Assembly (NCBI RefSeq): GCF_004792685.1
Contig: NZ_SRXT01000005.1
Location: forward strand, 372,001 to 436,000
DNA length: 64,000 nt
Direction of reading: 5' to 3'
Source: Sphingomonas gei
GTDB lineage: Bacteria; Pseudomonadota; Alphaproteobacteria; Sphingomonadales; Sphingomonadaceae
The first letter of the stretch is position 1. Each line of letters opens with the position of its first letter. A model generated the notes under the pieces. That model saw nothing but the letters and a program-made list of their open reading frames with translations. It searched no databases and was not told where the DNA came from. Shown here piece by piece: positions 24,894 to 33,411 of the stretch. A program made the position numbers and the translations under genes.

Positions 24894-25709
24894 ATGAACA
24901 TGCACGCCCGCCCGCCGCAGCTGCTTCCCGAGCATGCCGCCTTCCAGACCTGCGACGTGCGTTGGGTGCGGCATTGGAACGAGCATCTGTTCAGCTTCGC
25001 GATCGAGCGCCCGGCGAGCTTCCGCTTCCGCTCGGGCGAGTTCGTGATGCTGGGGCTCGAAGGCGAGGGCAAGCCGCTGATGCGGGCCTATTCGATCGCC
25101 AGCCCGACCTGGTCCGACGAGCTCGAATTCCTGTCGATCAAAGTGCCCGACGGCCCGCTGACGTCGCGGCTGCAGACGATCCGTCAGGGCGATCAGGTCT
25201 ATCTCGGCAAGAAGCCGACCGGCACCTTGGTGTCCGACGCCTTGCTCCCGGGCAAGCGGCTGTTCATGCTCTCGACCGGGACCGGGCTCGCGCCGTTCCT
25301 CAGCATCGCGCGCGATCCCGACATCTATGATGCGTTCGGCCAGATCGTGATCGTCCACAGCACGCGCCGGGTGAGCGACCTCGCTTATCATGACGAGCTG
25401 ACCGCGCAGCTCGCCGGCGACCCGCTGGTCGCCGATCAGGCACTTCTACAATTCCACTACATCCCGACGGTAACGCGCGAGCCTTTCCGCACCACCGGGC
25501 GGATCGGCCAGCTGATCGAGGAGGGCTGGCTGTTCCACCCGCCGGTCTCCGGCGAGCGCGCGCTCAACCCGGAAACCGATCGCGTGATGCTGTGTGGTAG
25601 TGCGGAGATGATCAAGGACTTCTCGACGATGCTCGAACGCCACGGCTTCGACGAAGGCTCGAACGCCAAGCCGGGGACGTTCGTGGTCGAGCGCGCTTTC
25701 GTGGGCTGA
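24894..25709 (+). CDS. fpr: Ferredoxin--NADP(+) reductase (bacterial type, FPR)
   Basis: A 271-residue FAD enzyme. The ATG at 24894 is chosen for the AGGA just upstream. FAD site: LMRAYSIASPTW. Ribityl/pyrophosphate region: PDGPLTSRLQTIRQGDQVYL. NADP site: STGTGLAPFLSIARDPDIYD and VMLCGSAEMIKDF. The C-terminus extends past the usual tyrosine to FVVERAFVG, where an aromatic residue stacks on FAD in the Azotobacter/E. coli-like subclass. It passes electrons between NADPH and ferredoxin or flavodoxin, often for oxidative stress defence or Fe-S assembly. A GC palindrome separates it from glnD. Confidence 0.94.
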   Translation: MNMHARPPQLLPEHAAFQTCDVRWVRHWNEHLFSFAIERPASFRFRSGEFVMLGLEGEGKPLMRAYSIASPTWSDELEFLSIKVPDGPLTSRLQTIRQGDQVYLGKKPTGTLVSDALLPGKRLFMLSTGTGLAPFLSIARDPDIYDAFGQIVIVHSTRRVSDLAYHDELTAQLAGDPLVADQALLQFHYIPTVTREPFRTTGRIGQLIEEGWLFHPPVSGERALNPETDRVMLCGSAEMIKDFSTMLERHGFDEGSNAKPGTFVVERAFVG

Positions 25710-25733
25710 CCTGTCAAAGAGGCAATACTCGAT

Positions 25734-25818
25734 CCGTTCGTGCTGAGCTTGTCGAAGCACCGTTCTTTTAATGTTCGAGCGAAGAAGAACGGCCCTTCGA
25801 CAAGCTCAGGGCGAACGG
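25734..25818. repeat. Inverted repeat of the GAGCTTGTCGAAG type
   Basis: Arms CCGTTCGTGCTGAGCTTGTC with GAAGCACCGTTCTT and AAGAACGGCCCTTCGACAAG with CTCAGGGCGAACGG pair almost completely around a 17-base loop. The core GAGCTTGTCGAAG / CTTCGACAAGCTC is of a kind commonly repeated in sphingomonad intergenic regions. It lies between fpr and glnD. Confidence 0.8.
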
Positions 25819-25879
25819 GAAGGGTGTGCTTTGGCAACAGGCGGTAGCGCGCGCGCTCCGGCTCCCCTATCTCCCCCTC

Positions 25880-28627
25880 ATGTCCTCGCGTTTCGATTCC
25901 GTCCCCAACCGCCGCGCGTTGATCGACCGGCGGGCTGTCGCCGAACGTCTTGCCGCGATCGAGGCGCCCGACGGAACCGCGCTTCGCCGCGCCGCCACTG
26001 CCGAGCTGAAGGCGGCACTCGATGCCGGGCAAAGCGAGATCGCGCGGCGGCTCGCCGAGCATCCTTCGCGCGGACACGAAATGGCGGCGGCGGGCGCCTT
26101 CCTGATCGATCAATTGTTGCGCCTGCTGTGGGATTTCACCACCCAGCGGCTCCACCCCAACCACAATCCCAGCGCCGGCGAACGGCTGACGCTGATCGCG
26201 GTCGGCGGCTATGGCCGCGGCGAGATGGCGCCGCATTCCGATATCGACATCGGGTTTCTCACGCCCTGGAAGGTCACCGGCTGGTGCGAGCAGGTCATCG
26301 AATCCACGCTCTATTCGCTGTGGGACATGCAGCTGAAGGTCGGCCATTCGTCGCGCTCGCTCGACGAGATGGTGCGCCAGGCCAAGGCGGACATAACCGT
26401 GCGCACCGCGCTGCTCGAGGCGCGCTACGTGTGGGGCGACATCGCGCTCTATGACGAGGCCGCCGCGCGCTTCAAGGCCGAGGTCCAGGCCGATACCGCA
26501 CGCGATTTCATCGCCCAGAAGCTTGCCGAACGCGACGCCCGGCACAAAAGGATGGGCGACAGCCGCTATGTCGTCGAGCCCAACGTCAAGGAAGGCAAAG
26601 GCGGATTGCGCGATCTTCACGCGCTCTTCTGGATCGGCAAATACGCGTATAATGTCCGCGAGCCCGCCGAACTGGTCGAGGCAGGGCTGCTCACCGCGCA
26701 TGAATATCGCCAGTTCCGCCGCGCCGAGAACTTCCTCTGGGCGGTGCGCTGCCAGCTCCATCTGCTCACCGGCCGCGCCGAGGACCGGCTGACCTTCGAC
26801 GTCCAGCCCGAGATCGCCAGCCGGATGCGCTATGCCGACCGGCCGGGCAAGTCGAAGGTCGAGCGCTTCATGCACTTCTACTTCCTCCAGGCGAAGGTGG
26901 TCGGCGACCTCACCGGCGTGTTCCTCGCGCATCTCGACGAGAAGTTCGCGGCGCGCGGCAGCCGCTTCGGCTTCCCGCGGCTGTTCAGGAGCCCGCGCAA
27001 GCTCCACGGCTTCATGCTCGAACGCAGCCGCCTGGCGATCCCGCGCGACACCTTCTTTCGCGAGGATCCGGTACGGTTGGTCGAGATCTTCCAGCTTGCC
27101 GATCTGCATGGCCTCGAAATCCACCCCACCGCGATGCGCGCCGCCGCGCGCGACGCCCGGCTGGTCGACGAGGTGCGCGACGATCCCCGCGCCAACGCGC
27201 TGTTTCTCGACGTGCTGACGTCGCCGCGGACGCCCGAGATGGTGCTGCGCTGGATGAACGAGGCGGGGGTGTTCGGCCGCTTCGTGCCCGATTTCGGCCG
27301 CGTCGTCGCGCAGATGCAGTTCGACATGTATCACCACTATACCGTCGACGAGCATTCGATCCGCGCGATCGGCCTGCTCAACCAGATCGAGAAAGGCGAG
27401 CTCAAGGAAGATCATCCACTCGCCAGCGGCATCTTCGCGCAGATCGCGCAGCGCCGTGCGATGTTCGTCGCGATCCTGCTCCACGACATCGCCAAGGGCC
27501 GCGGCGGCGATCATTCGATCCTCGGCGCCGAAGTCGCCGAGCGGCTCTGTCCGCGGCTGGGGCTGAGCCCCGCCGAGACCGAGACGGTGGCGTGGCTGGT
27601 GCGCTGGCATCTGCTGATGTCGGCAACCGCGTTCAAGCGCGACCTCAGCGACTTCAAGACGATCCTCGATTTCGCGGCGCATGTGCAGAGCCCCGAGCGG
27701 CTGCGGATGCTGCTGATCCTGACGATCGTCGACATCCGCGCGGTCGGCCCGGGCGTGTGGAACAGCTGGAAGCGCCAGCTGCTCACCAATTTGTTCGACT
27801 CTGCCGAGGAGGTGCTGCGGCTCGGCCACAAGCAGAAGGGGCGCAGCGAGCGTGTCGTCACCAAGCAGGAAGAGCTCGCCGCCTTGCTGGGCTGGGGCGA
27901 CGAACGCATGGCAGTGCTCAAGAAGCGGCTGAACGAGCCCTATTGGATCGCCGAGCCGCTCGACGTGCTCGAACGCAATGCCCGCCAGATCGAGGCCGCG
28001 GGCGCTTCGCAGCTGTCGATCGAGGCGCAGGTCTATCCCGACCGCGGCGCTACCCTCGTGACTGTCTATGCCTCGGACCATCCCGGGCTGTTCTACCGCA
28101 TCGCGGGGGCGATCCATGTCGCCGGGGGCAACATCATCGATGCGCGCATCCACACGACGCGCGACGGCATGGCGCTCGACAATTTCCTCGTCCAGGACCC
28201 GCTCGGCCGGCCGTTCGACGAGGAGGCGCGGCTCAACCGGATCAAGGCGAGCATCACCGATTCGCTCGCCAATCGCTCCAAGCTGCAGGAGCGGCTCAAG
28301 ACCCGGCCGCTCTCGCGTCCGCGGGCCGACGCCTTCGCGATCGAGCCCAATGTGCTGATCGACAACAAGGCGTCGAACCGGTTCACCGTGATCGAAGTCA
28401 ATGCGCGCGACCGGCCAGCCTTGCTCTGCCACCTCGCCTTCGCCTTGTTCCAGTCGAAGGTGACGATCCACTCGGCGCACGTCGCCACTTATGGCGCGCG
28501 CGCGGTGGATACGTTCTACCTGACCGACCTGATCGGTGATAAGATTGAAGGCGGGGCAAGGCTCAAATCGATCGAGCGGCGCCTGCTCGAAGCGGCGTCG
28601 GGGCAGGACATCGCCCAGGCTGCCTGA
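25880..28627 (+). CDS. glnD: [Protein-PII] uridylyltransferase/uridylyl-removing enzyme GlnD
   Basis: A 915-residue bifunctional sensor of glutamine that uridylylates PII when nitrogen is scarce and removes UMP when it is plentiful. Domains in order: nucleotidyltransferase with VGGYGRGEMAPHSDIDIGF (Gly109-Gly110, Asp121, Asp123), the PII-UTase linker region (VEPNVKEGKGGLRDLHALFW), an HD domain with HDIAKGRGGDHS (from residue 535), and two C-terminal ACT domains, the first around VTVYASDHPGLFYRIAGAIH and the second around FTVIEVNARDRPALLCHLAF. All catalytic features are intact. The ATG at 25880 (MSSRFDSVPN) is chosen as the start nearest the conserved part. Followed by a VOC-family gene 15 bases on. 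Confidence 0.96.
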   Translation: MSSRFDSVPNRRALIDRRAVAERLAAIEAPDGTALRRAATAELKAALDAGQSEIARRLAEHPSRGHEMAAAGAFLIDQLLRLLWDFTTQRLHPNHNPSAGERLTLIAVGGYGRGEMAPHSDIDIGFLTPWKVTGWCEQVIESTLYSLWDMQLKVGHSSRSLDEMVRQAKADITVRTALLEARYVWGDIALYDEAAARFKAEVQADTARDFIAQKLAERDARHKRMGDSRYVVEPNVKEGKGGLRDLHALFWIGKYAYNVREPAELVEAGLLTAHEYRQFRRAENFLWAVRCQLHLLTGRAEDRLTFDVQPEIASRMRYADRPGKSKVERFMHFYFLQAKVVGDLTGVFLAHLDEKFAARGSRFGFPRLFRSPRKLHGFMLERSRLAIPRDTFFREDPVRLVEIFQLADLHGLEIHPTAMRAAARDARLVDEVRDDPRANALFLDVLTSPRTPEMVLRWMNEAGVFGRFVPDFGRVVAQMQFDMYHHYTVDEHSIRAIGLLNQIEKGELKEDHPLASGIFAQIAQRRAMFVAILLHDIAKGRGGDHSILGAEVAERLCPRLGLSPAETETVAWLVRWHLLMSATAFKRDLSDFKTILDFAAHVQSPERLRMLLILTIVDIRAVGPGVWNSWKRQLLTNLFDSAEEVLRLGHKQKGRSERVVTKQEELAALLGWGDERMAVLKKRLNEPYWIAEPLDVLERNARQIEAAGASQLSIEAQVYPDRGATLVTVYASDHPGLFYRIAGAIHVAGGNIIDARIHTTRDGMALDNFLVQDPLGRPFDEEARLNRIKASITDSLANRSKLQERLKTRPLSRPRADAFAIEPNVLIDNKASNRFTVIEVNARDRPALLCHLAFALFQSKVTIHSAHVATYGARAVDTFYLTDLIGDKIEGGARLKSIERRLLEAASGQDIAQAA

Positions 28628-28642
28628 CAAAGGGGGACATGC

Positions 28643-29026
28643 ATGCCGGTGATTGGATTGGGCGGGTACTTCTTTCGCGCGCAGGACCCGGAGGGGCTTA
28701 GTACCTGGTATCGCGAGACGCTCGGAGTCGGCGGCGGATGCGGCAAGGACGAGAACGGCGAATCGAGCGACTGGTTCTGGTATCCCGAGCCGGGCCCGGT
28801 GGTGTTCTCGCCGTTCGCCGCGACGACCGACTATTTCGCCGCGGACAAGCAGGTCATGCTCAACTTCCGCGTTCGCGATCTCGACGGGCTGCTCGAGCAG
28901 CTCAACGCACTGGGCATCGAAATCACCACCAAGGACGAATGGGACACGCCCGAGACGGGGAGGTTCGCGCGGATCCACGATCCCGAGGGCAATCCGATCG
29001 AATTGTGGGAGCCGCCGGCGGGGTGA
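28643..29026 (+). CDS. VOC superfamily protein (glyoxalase/dioxygenase-like)
   Basis: A 127-residue single-domain VOC protein: GLGGYFFRAQDPEGLSTWY, then YRETLGVGG opens the first beta-alpha-beta unit, and NFRVRDLDGLLEQLNALGIE and ARIHDPEGNPIELWEPP close the second. The terminal HDPEGNPIELWEP stretch carries the metal Glu typical of these enzymes. The family includes glyoxalases, dioxygenases and antibiotic-binding proteins. It follows glnD by 15 bases with GGGGGA upstream of ATG 28643 and is probably co-transcribed. Substrate unknown. Confidence 0.88.
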   Translation: MPVIGLGGYFFRAQDPEGLSTWYRETLGVGGGCGKDENGESSDWFWYPEPGPVVFSPFAATTDYFAADKQVMLNFRVRDLDGLLEQLNALGIEITTKDEWDTPETGRFARIHDPEGNPIELWEPPAG

Positions 29027-29031
29027 CGGCG

Positions 29032-29697
29032 TCAGCTGCAGTCGCGCAGGTTGCGGAAGGCGCCGCTGGAATTGTTGCCGACCCACAGCGCGGCGCGGCC
29101 GCCGGTCCCCTGGCTCAGCAGGGGCAGATCGAGCCGCGGCGTCGCGGCGTCATTGACGAACGCCTGCATCCGACCGCTGCGAAAGCGAACCGTCAGACGC
29201 ACCCAATGGTCCGGATCGGGCGCCGAACCAATCGCGCTCTCATAGACGCCGGGCGAGCGCTCGCGCAGCACAGGCCAGGGATGGTCCGGCATCGACATAT
29301 ATTGCAGCCCATGGGCTGCCTGGATGGGGTCTTTCGAGCCGAACCGGAACGGCCGCACATAGACGACATCATAGGTGTCCTTGTCCACGCCGCGGAAGGC
29401 GATGCCCACGAAGCTGCGGCCGAATTCGTTCGATCCGCGCACGTCCAGCGAAAGGCAGCCCTCGGTGCGCGTGATGCCAGCGATCCACGCCAGCCCCGTA
29501 TCGGGCGCGGCGTCCAGTCGAATCTCGCCATTGGCGGCGGTAGCGGTGCGATTTACCAGCTCGAGGTGATCGAGGGCGAGCGCGACCGGTGCTCCGTCGC
29601 GCTGCTGTGCCCGAACGCTCTGTGCAGGTGCCGATGTCGCAGCCAGCAGAATAGCCAGGCTGCACACCGACCGGGCGCCGTTCGTGAATTTCCGCAT
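29032..29697 (-). CDS. Secreted lectin/glucanase-fold protein of unknown function
   Basis: A 221-residue exported protein with a signal peptide ending TSAPAQS. The ATG at 29697 is chosen because AAGGAG lies 6 bases before it; the other ATG, at 29703, touches that ribosome site. The mature part is a beta-sandwich in style: LALDHLELVNRTATAANGEI, RSFVGIAFRGVDKDTYDVVY, VRPFRFGSKD and WVRLTVRFRSGRMQAFVND, ending AALWVGNNSSGAFRNL. This pattern is typical of concanavalin A-like domains (DUF1080 or DUF1961-like) of polysaccharide systems. It is divergent from an AraC regulator 100 bases away, which probably controls it. Confidence 0.75.
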   Translation of the reverse strand: MRKFTNGARSVCSLAILLAATSAPAQSVRAQQRDGAPVALALDHLELVNRTATAANGEIRLDAAPDTGLAWIAGITRTEGCLSLDVRGSNEFGRSFVGIAFRGVDKDTYDVVYVRPFRFGSKDPIQAAHGLQYMSMPDHPWPVLRERSPGVYESAIGSAPDPDHWVRLTVRFRSGRMQAFVNDAATPRLDLPLLSQGTGGRAALWVGNNSSGAFRNLRDCS

Positions 29698-29797
29698 GAG
29701 CATCTCCTTTGCCCCGCGGGCTACCGCAGCGGCGCGGTGGCGCGCTATCCGCCGCTTTCCGGTTGGCTTTCACTATTTTCCGGTCGATCTTGCGGTC

Positions 29798-30712
29798 ATG
29801 AAAACCATGGCTGAGCCACGACGCCAGCAGGGCAGTGGAGCGCGGGTGGACCCATTCCGGGCGCGCATTCCCTTTCATGATCCGCATTTTCCGCTGCGCA
29901 CGAGCCATGTCGCGCCGCTGTCGCCGGCGTTCGGCTATCTGCATTGCCATCCGGAATATGAGATCGCCTATATTCCCGAGGATCACGGCTCGTACATGAT
30001 CCAGGATGCCGAGATTCCAATCGCGCCGGGCGACGTCTTCATCGTCAACGCCAACGATATCCACCAGCCGATCATTCCGCGTGCGCACAATGAGGGCGCC
30101 TTGGTCACCTATTTCGGCGCATCGCTGTTCGGCGATCCGGAGGAGTGTTCGCAGTGGATACAGCCCTTTCTCCATGCCGCCGAGTTCGGCTGCAATAAAC
30201 TCCCTGCCGATCCGCAGCTGCGATCGCTCCTTCGGCTATTGCACGCCACCGCCGATCCGCGAGTGCGCAACTGGCAGATCGCAAGCCGCGGGCTGATCAC
30301 CCACATATTGTCGATCGTGGCGCGGCTCTTCGCGGAACAGTGCGACGCGTTGGGCGTGTCGGGGCGGATTGCGAAGGCGCATCGCTTCGCTTCGGTCGTG
30401 GCGCATATCAACCGGCGGCTGGGCGATCGCATCGAAGCCGAGGAGCTATATCGCCTCGCGGGCTTGTCCCACTCGCGCTTTTCCGAAGCATTCCAGCAAG
30501 CCTTCGGAGTCAGCGCGACGCGCTATATCCAGGTCCAGCGCCTGAAACGGGCGAAGCGGCTGCTGCGCTCGACCGAATTGAGCGTGACCGAGATTGCGTT
30601 CATGTGCGGATTCGGCACGATCAGCCTGTTCAACACGGCATTCAGGAGGGAGGTGGGGGCTTCTCCGACGCTCTATCGCCGCCAGTGTGTGACTCTCGGT
30701 GCGGATGCATGA
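29798..30712 (+). CDS. AraC family transcriptional regulator
   Basis: About 304 residues from ATG 29798. The N-terminal half is an AraC-type cupin (FGYLHCHPEYEIAYIPEDHG, IAPGDVFIVNANDIHQPI) that would bind a small sugar or similar effector. The C-terminal half has two helix-turn-helix motifs: AEELYRLAGLSHSRFSEAFQ with QAFGVSATRYIQ and then LSVTEIAFMCGFGTISLFN with TAFRREVGASPTLYRR. It is divergent from the secreted lectin-like gene, and GH16 converges downstream, so it probably regulates a small polysaccharide locus. A farther upstream ATG (29684) would overlap the divergent gene and is less likely. Confidence 0.88.
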   Translation: MKTMAEPRRQQGSGARVDPFRARIPFHDPHFPLRTSHVAPLSPAFGYLHCHPEYEIAYIPEDHGSYMIQDAEIPIAPGDVFIVNANDIHQPIIPRAHNEGALVTYFGASLFGDPEECSQWIQPFLHAAEFGCNKLPADPQLRSLLRLLHATADPRVRNWQIASRGLITHILSIVARLFAEQCDALGVSGRIAKAHRFASVVAHINRRLGDRIEAEELYRLAGLSHSRFSEAFQQAFGVSATRYIQVQRLKRAKRLLRSTELSVTEIAFMCGFGTISLFNTAFRREVGASPTLYRRQCVTLGADA

Positions 30713-30727
30713 GCGCCGCGGGCCGAA

Positions 30728-31597
30728 CTAGCGTTTCTGCCAGACTCGCACGTAATCCACTTCCATCGCCGCCGGAAACGCCGAATCGTCGATCCCCTTC
30801 TGCCCGCCCCAGCCGCCGACCGCGACGTTGAGGATCAGATATTGCGGGCTGGCGAAGGGCCAGGTCGCGGAGTCGCGCTCATGGTCGTTGTCGAAGCGCA
30901 TATGCGCGTGGCCGTCGACGCCGATCAGGATGCGGTCCGCGTTCCAGTCGAGCTGGTAATTGTGGAACGCGGTGCAGGCGTCGGGGACCATCACGTTCGA
31001 CCCCTTCTGGGTCTGGGCGACGTGGTTGTACGCCCCCGTGTGCACGGTGCCGTGGACGCGGCCCGGGTCCCAGCCGACATGTTCCATGATGTCGATCTCG
31101 CCCATCGCCGGCCAGCCGGCGCGGCCGTCCGACGCGAGCATCCAGATCGCCGGCCAGATGCCGCGGCCGCAGGGCAGCTTGGCGCGCACTTCGACGAAGC
31201 CGTATTTCCATTGGGCGAGGCCGCTGGTGACGAGCTTGCCCGAGGCAAAGTCCTGCCCGCCGAAATCGGGCTTGTCCGAAAGCCGCTCCTTGCGCGCGGT
31301 GAGGATCAGCCGGCCGTTTTCGACGCGGGCATTCTCGGGCCGCCTGGCGGCATAATATTGGCGCTCTTCATTGTACCAGCCCGCTTTGTTGCGGCTGGTG
31401 TCGTACGCCCATTTCTTCGGATCGGGCAGGCCGGGGCGATCGAACTCGTCGGCCCAGACCTGCTTGTAGCCGGCAGGAAGCGCGAGCTTCTCGTCGGTTC
31501 CGGCGGTGATCGGCGGGGAATGGACGGTCTGCGCGGAAGTCGCGACCGGCAGCAGGGCGGCGAGGGCCGCGAGCGGCAGCCCTCGCCAGCGAATCAC
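30728..31597 (-). CDS. Secreted glycoside hydrolase family 16
   Basis: A 289-residue exported beta-glucanase-type enzyme. Signal peptide: residues 1-22 ([16 protein letters not shown]). The catalytic motif ExDxxE is [10 protein letters not shown] with Glu167 (nucleophile), Asp169 and Glu172 (acid/base). [20 protein letters not shown] and [19 protein letters not shown] are typical GH16 strands. Family members cut laminarin, lichenan, agar or similar beta-glycans; the motif without the extra bulge residue of the lichenase subgroup fits a laminarinase-like enzyme. It starts with GTG at 31597, overlapping the stop of infC (GTGA), an odd coupling between a house-keeping gene and a secreted enzyme. 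Confidence 0.9.
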   Translation of the reverse strand: MIRWRGLPLAALAALLPVATSAQTVHSPPITAGTDEKLALPAGYKQVWADEFDRPGLPDPKKWAYDTSRNKAGWYNEERQYYAARRPENARVENGRLILTARKERLSDKPDFGGQDFASGKLVTSGLAQWKYGFVEVRAKLPCGRGIWPAIWMLASDGRAGWPAMGEIDIMEHVGWDPGRVHGTVHTGAYNHVAQTQKGSNVMVPDACTAFHNYQLDWNADRILIGVDGHAHMRFDNDHERDSATWPFASPQYLILNVAVGGWGGQKGIDDSAFPAAMEVDYVRVWQKR

Positions 31598-32127
31598 TTG
31601 GGCGAGATCACCATCAGCATCTGACGGCCTTCCATGCGCGGATAGCTCTCGATCTTGGCGATTTCCGCCGTGTCGTCCTGCACGCGCTTGAGCAGGATCA
31701 TGCCGAGCTGGCCATGCGAAAGCTCGCGGCCGCGGAAGCGCAAGGTGATCTTGACCTTGTCGCCCTCGCCGAGGAACTTGTGGATCGCCTTCATCTTCGT
31801 ATCATAATCATGATCGTCGATGTTCGGACGCATCTTGATCTCCTTGATCTCCTGCGTCTTCTGCGACTTGCGCGCGATGTTGGCCTTTTTCTGGGCCTCG
31901 TATTTATATTTGCCGACGTCGAGGAACTTGGCGACGGGGGGATCGGCGTTGGGCGACACTTCTACAAGGTCGAGCCCGACCGACTGGGCCTGCTCCATCG
32001 CCTCGCGCGTGAACATCACGCCGAGATTCTCACCCTCGTGGTCGATCACCCGCACCTTGGGCGACTGAATGAATTCATTGAAGCGCGGGCCGTTCATCGG
32101 CGGAGGTGCCAAGGGGCGCCGGGACAT
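31594..32127 (-). CDS. infC: Translation initiation factor IF-3
   Basis: A 177-residue factor that binds the 30S subunit and checks initiator tRNA and start codon. The N-domain ([18 protein letters not shown] to [20 protein letters not shown]) joins through a lysine-rich linker ([20 protein letters not shown]) to the C-domain ([49 protein letters not shown]). The ATG at 32127 gives the usual RRPLAPPP beginning. The rare AUU start known from E. coli infC is not seen. thrS lies upstream on the same strand, as in many bacteria, but a porin gene on the other strand sits between them. Confidence 0.96.
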   Translation of the reverse strand: MSRRPLAPPPMNGPRFNEFIQSPKVRVIDHEGENLGVMFTREAMEQAQSVGLDLVEVSPNADPPVAKFLDVGKYKYEAQKKANIARKSQKTQEIKEIKMRPNIDDHDYDTKMKAIHKFLGEGDKVKITLRFRGRELSHGQLGMILLKRVQDDTAEIAKIESYPRMEGRQMLMVISPK

Positions 32128-32450
32128 GGGAGGACGTATAAGGACTGCTCCTGTAGTGGTTGATCACACGAATTGGTGCGGCAGGATAGCGCGCGGACGC
32201 CAATCCGAACAGGGGAAGAACGCGCGAACCGCCGATTTGTGGCGCGCCGATGCCGGGCGGCCACAGTATTGATATCGGGGCGCGGGGGGATTTGCGCAAG
32301 CGGGCGCCGATATCTGCAGCAATACTTCCTTACACACGGGCCGCATTTCTTCGGATAGCTCATAGCGCGCTGCACCGGAGCCTGCCCGCTAAGAGGCAGG
32401 CCCGCTTCGGCCCGCAGGGGACCACCACCCAACCACCGGGGGAGTCCCAC
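32128..32450. other. Non-coding region between divergent infC and torF
   Basis: 323 bases between two divergent starts. I see no gene. The promoters of both should be here. TTGATC (32160) followed 17 bases later by AGGATA is the only loosely promoter-like pair noticed and is weak. The last 30 bases have GGGGGAG, the ribosome site of the porin gene. Confidence 0.5.
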
Positions 32451-33266
32451 ATGAAAACACGTCTCGCTTTCGCGCTTCTGCTCGGCTCGGCCACGCCTGC
32501 TTTGGCGCAGGAAGAACCGCCCAAGCCCGTCACCGTATCGGGCAGCGTCGCGCTGGTTTCCGACTATCGCTTTCGCGGCGTTTCGCAGACCGATGAGGAA
32601 ATGGCGATCCAGGGCGGCCTCACCGTCAGTCACGAAAGCGGCCTCTATGCCGGCACCTGGGCGTCGAACCTCGCCGGCTGGGGCACCTTCGGCGGCGCCA
32701 ACATGGAGCTCGACCTCTATGGCGGGTTCAAATTGCCCGTAGGCGGCGGCGGTACGCTCGACGTGGGCCTGACCTGGTACATGTATCCGGGCGGCTTCGC
32801 GAACACCGACTTCGCCGAGCCTTATGTCAAGCTGAGCGGGACGATCGGTCCGCTGACCGCGCTCGCCGGAGTGGCCTATGCGCCCAAGCAGGAAGCGCTC
32901 GGCAATTTCTCGGCGACGCCGCAGAGCAATGGTCAGTCGGAGGACAATCTCTATCTGTGGGGCGATTTCGCCGCGGGCGTGAAGGGCACGCCGGTGACGC
33001 TCAAGGCGCATATCGGCCGCTCGGAAGGCAATCCGGGGCTCGGGCCCAACGGCACCAGCCTGGCGCCGACCGGCGAATATTGGGACTGGCTGCTCGGGGC
33101 GGACCTGGCGATCGCCGGCACGCCGCTGACGCTGGGCGTGGCCTATACCGATACCGATATCAGCGAGGCGGAGTCGGCATATCTGCTGCCGAACTTCTCG
33201 TCGACCAAGGATGGGTCGAGCATCGCCGGCAGCCAAGTGGTGTTTTCGGTGAGCGCGGCGTTCTAG
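32451..33266 (+). CDS. TorF family outer-membrane porin
   Basis: A 271-residue protein with signal peptide MKTRLAFALLLGSATPALA (cleaved before QEE). The mature start VTVSGSVALVSDYRFRGVSQ, followed by TDEEMAIQGGL, is the signature of the TorF/TIGR02001 barrel family, and many amphipathic strands follow, ending in AF (VVFSVSAAF), the usual C-terminal phenylalanine. The ATG at 32451 is preceded by GGGGGAG. Members are thought to be outer-membrane channels, but the substrate is not established. The gene sits on the plus strand inside the thrS-infC gap and is followed by a bidirectional terminator. Confidence 0.9.
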   Translation: MKTRLAFALLLGSATPALAQEEPPKPVTVSGSVALVSDYRFRGVSQTDEEMAIQGGLTVSHESGLYAGTWASNLAGWGTFGGANMELDLYGGFKLPVGGGGTLDVGLTWYMYPGGFANTDFAEPYVKLSGTIGPLTALAGVAYAPKQEALGNFSATPQSNGQSEDNLYLWGDFAAGVKGTPVTLKAHIGRSEGNPGLGPNGTSLAPTGEYWDWLLGADLAIAGTPLTLGVAYTDTDISEAESAYLLPNFSSTKDGSSIAGSQVVFSVSAAF

Positions 33267-33273
33267 ACTGATC

Positions 33274-33409
33274 TCCCCTCCCTGCAAGGGAGGGGCCGGG
33301 GGTGGGTGCGAGCCGAAGGTGAGCCCATCGAGCCGCCTGGAATAAAGAAAAGGCCGGGCATCGAGCCCGACCTTTTCTACCCACCCCTAACCCCCCCTGC
33401 AGGGAGGGG
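33274..33409. repeat. Long inverted repeat flanking a terminator between torF and thrS
   Basis: Outer arms CCCCTCCCTGCAAGGGAGGG with the following CCGGGGGTGGGTG and ACCCACCCCTAACCCCCCCT with GCAGGGAGGGG pair over about 30 bases. The terminator hairpin 33348-33376 is inside. It lies between two convergent genes. Confidence 0.75.
33348..33376. terminator. Bidirectional terminator between torF and thrS
   Basis: AAAAGGCCGGGC-ATCGA-GCCCGACCTTTT, a 12-bp stem with one mismatch. T runs appear on both strands, so it can end both convergent transcripts. Confidence 0.75.
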
Positions 33410-33411
33410 AA

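Noticed and set aside
25457..29086. Very long minus-strand open frame opposite glnD
   Set aside because: It mirrors the codon structure of glnD, has no recognisable motif, and runs across the glnD-VOC and fpr-glnD boundaries. A shadow of the GC-rich coding strand.
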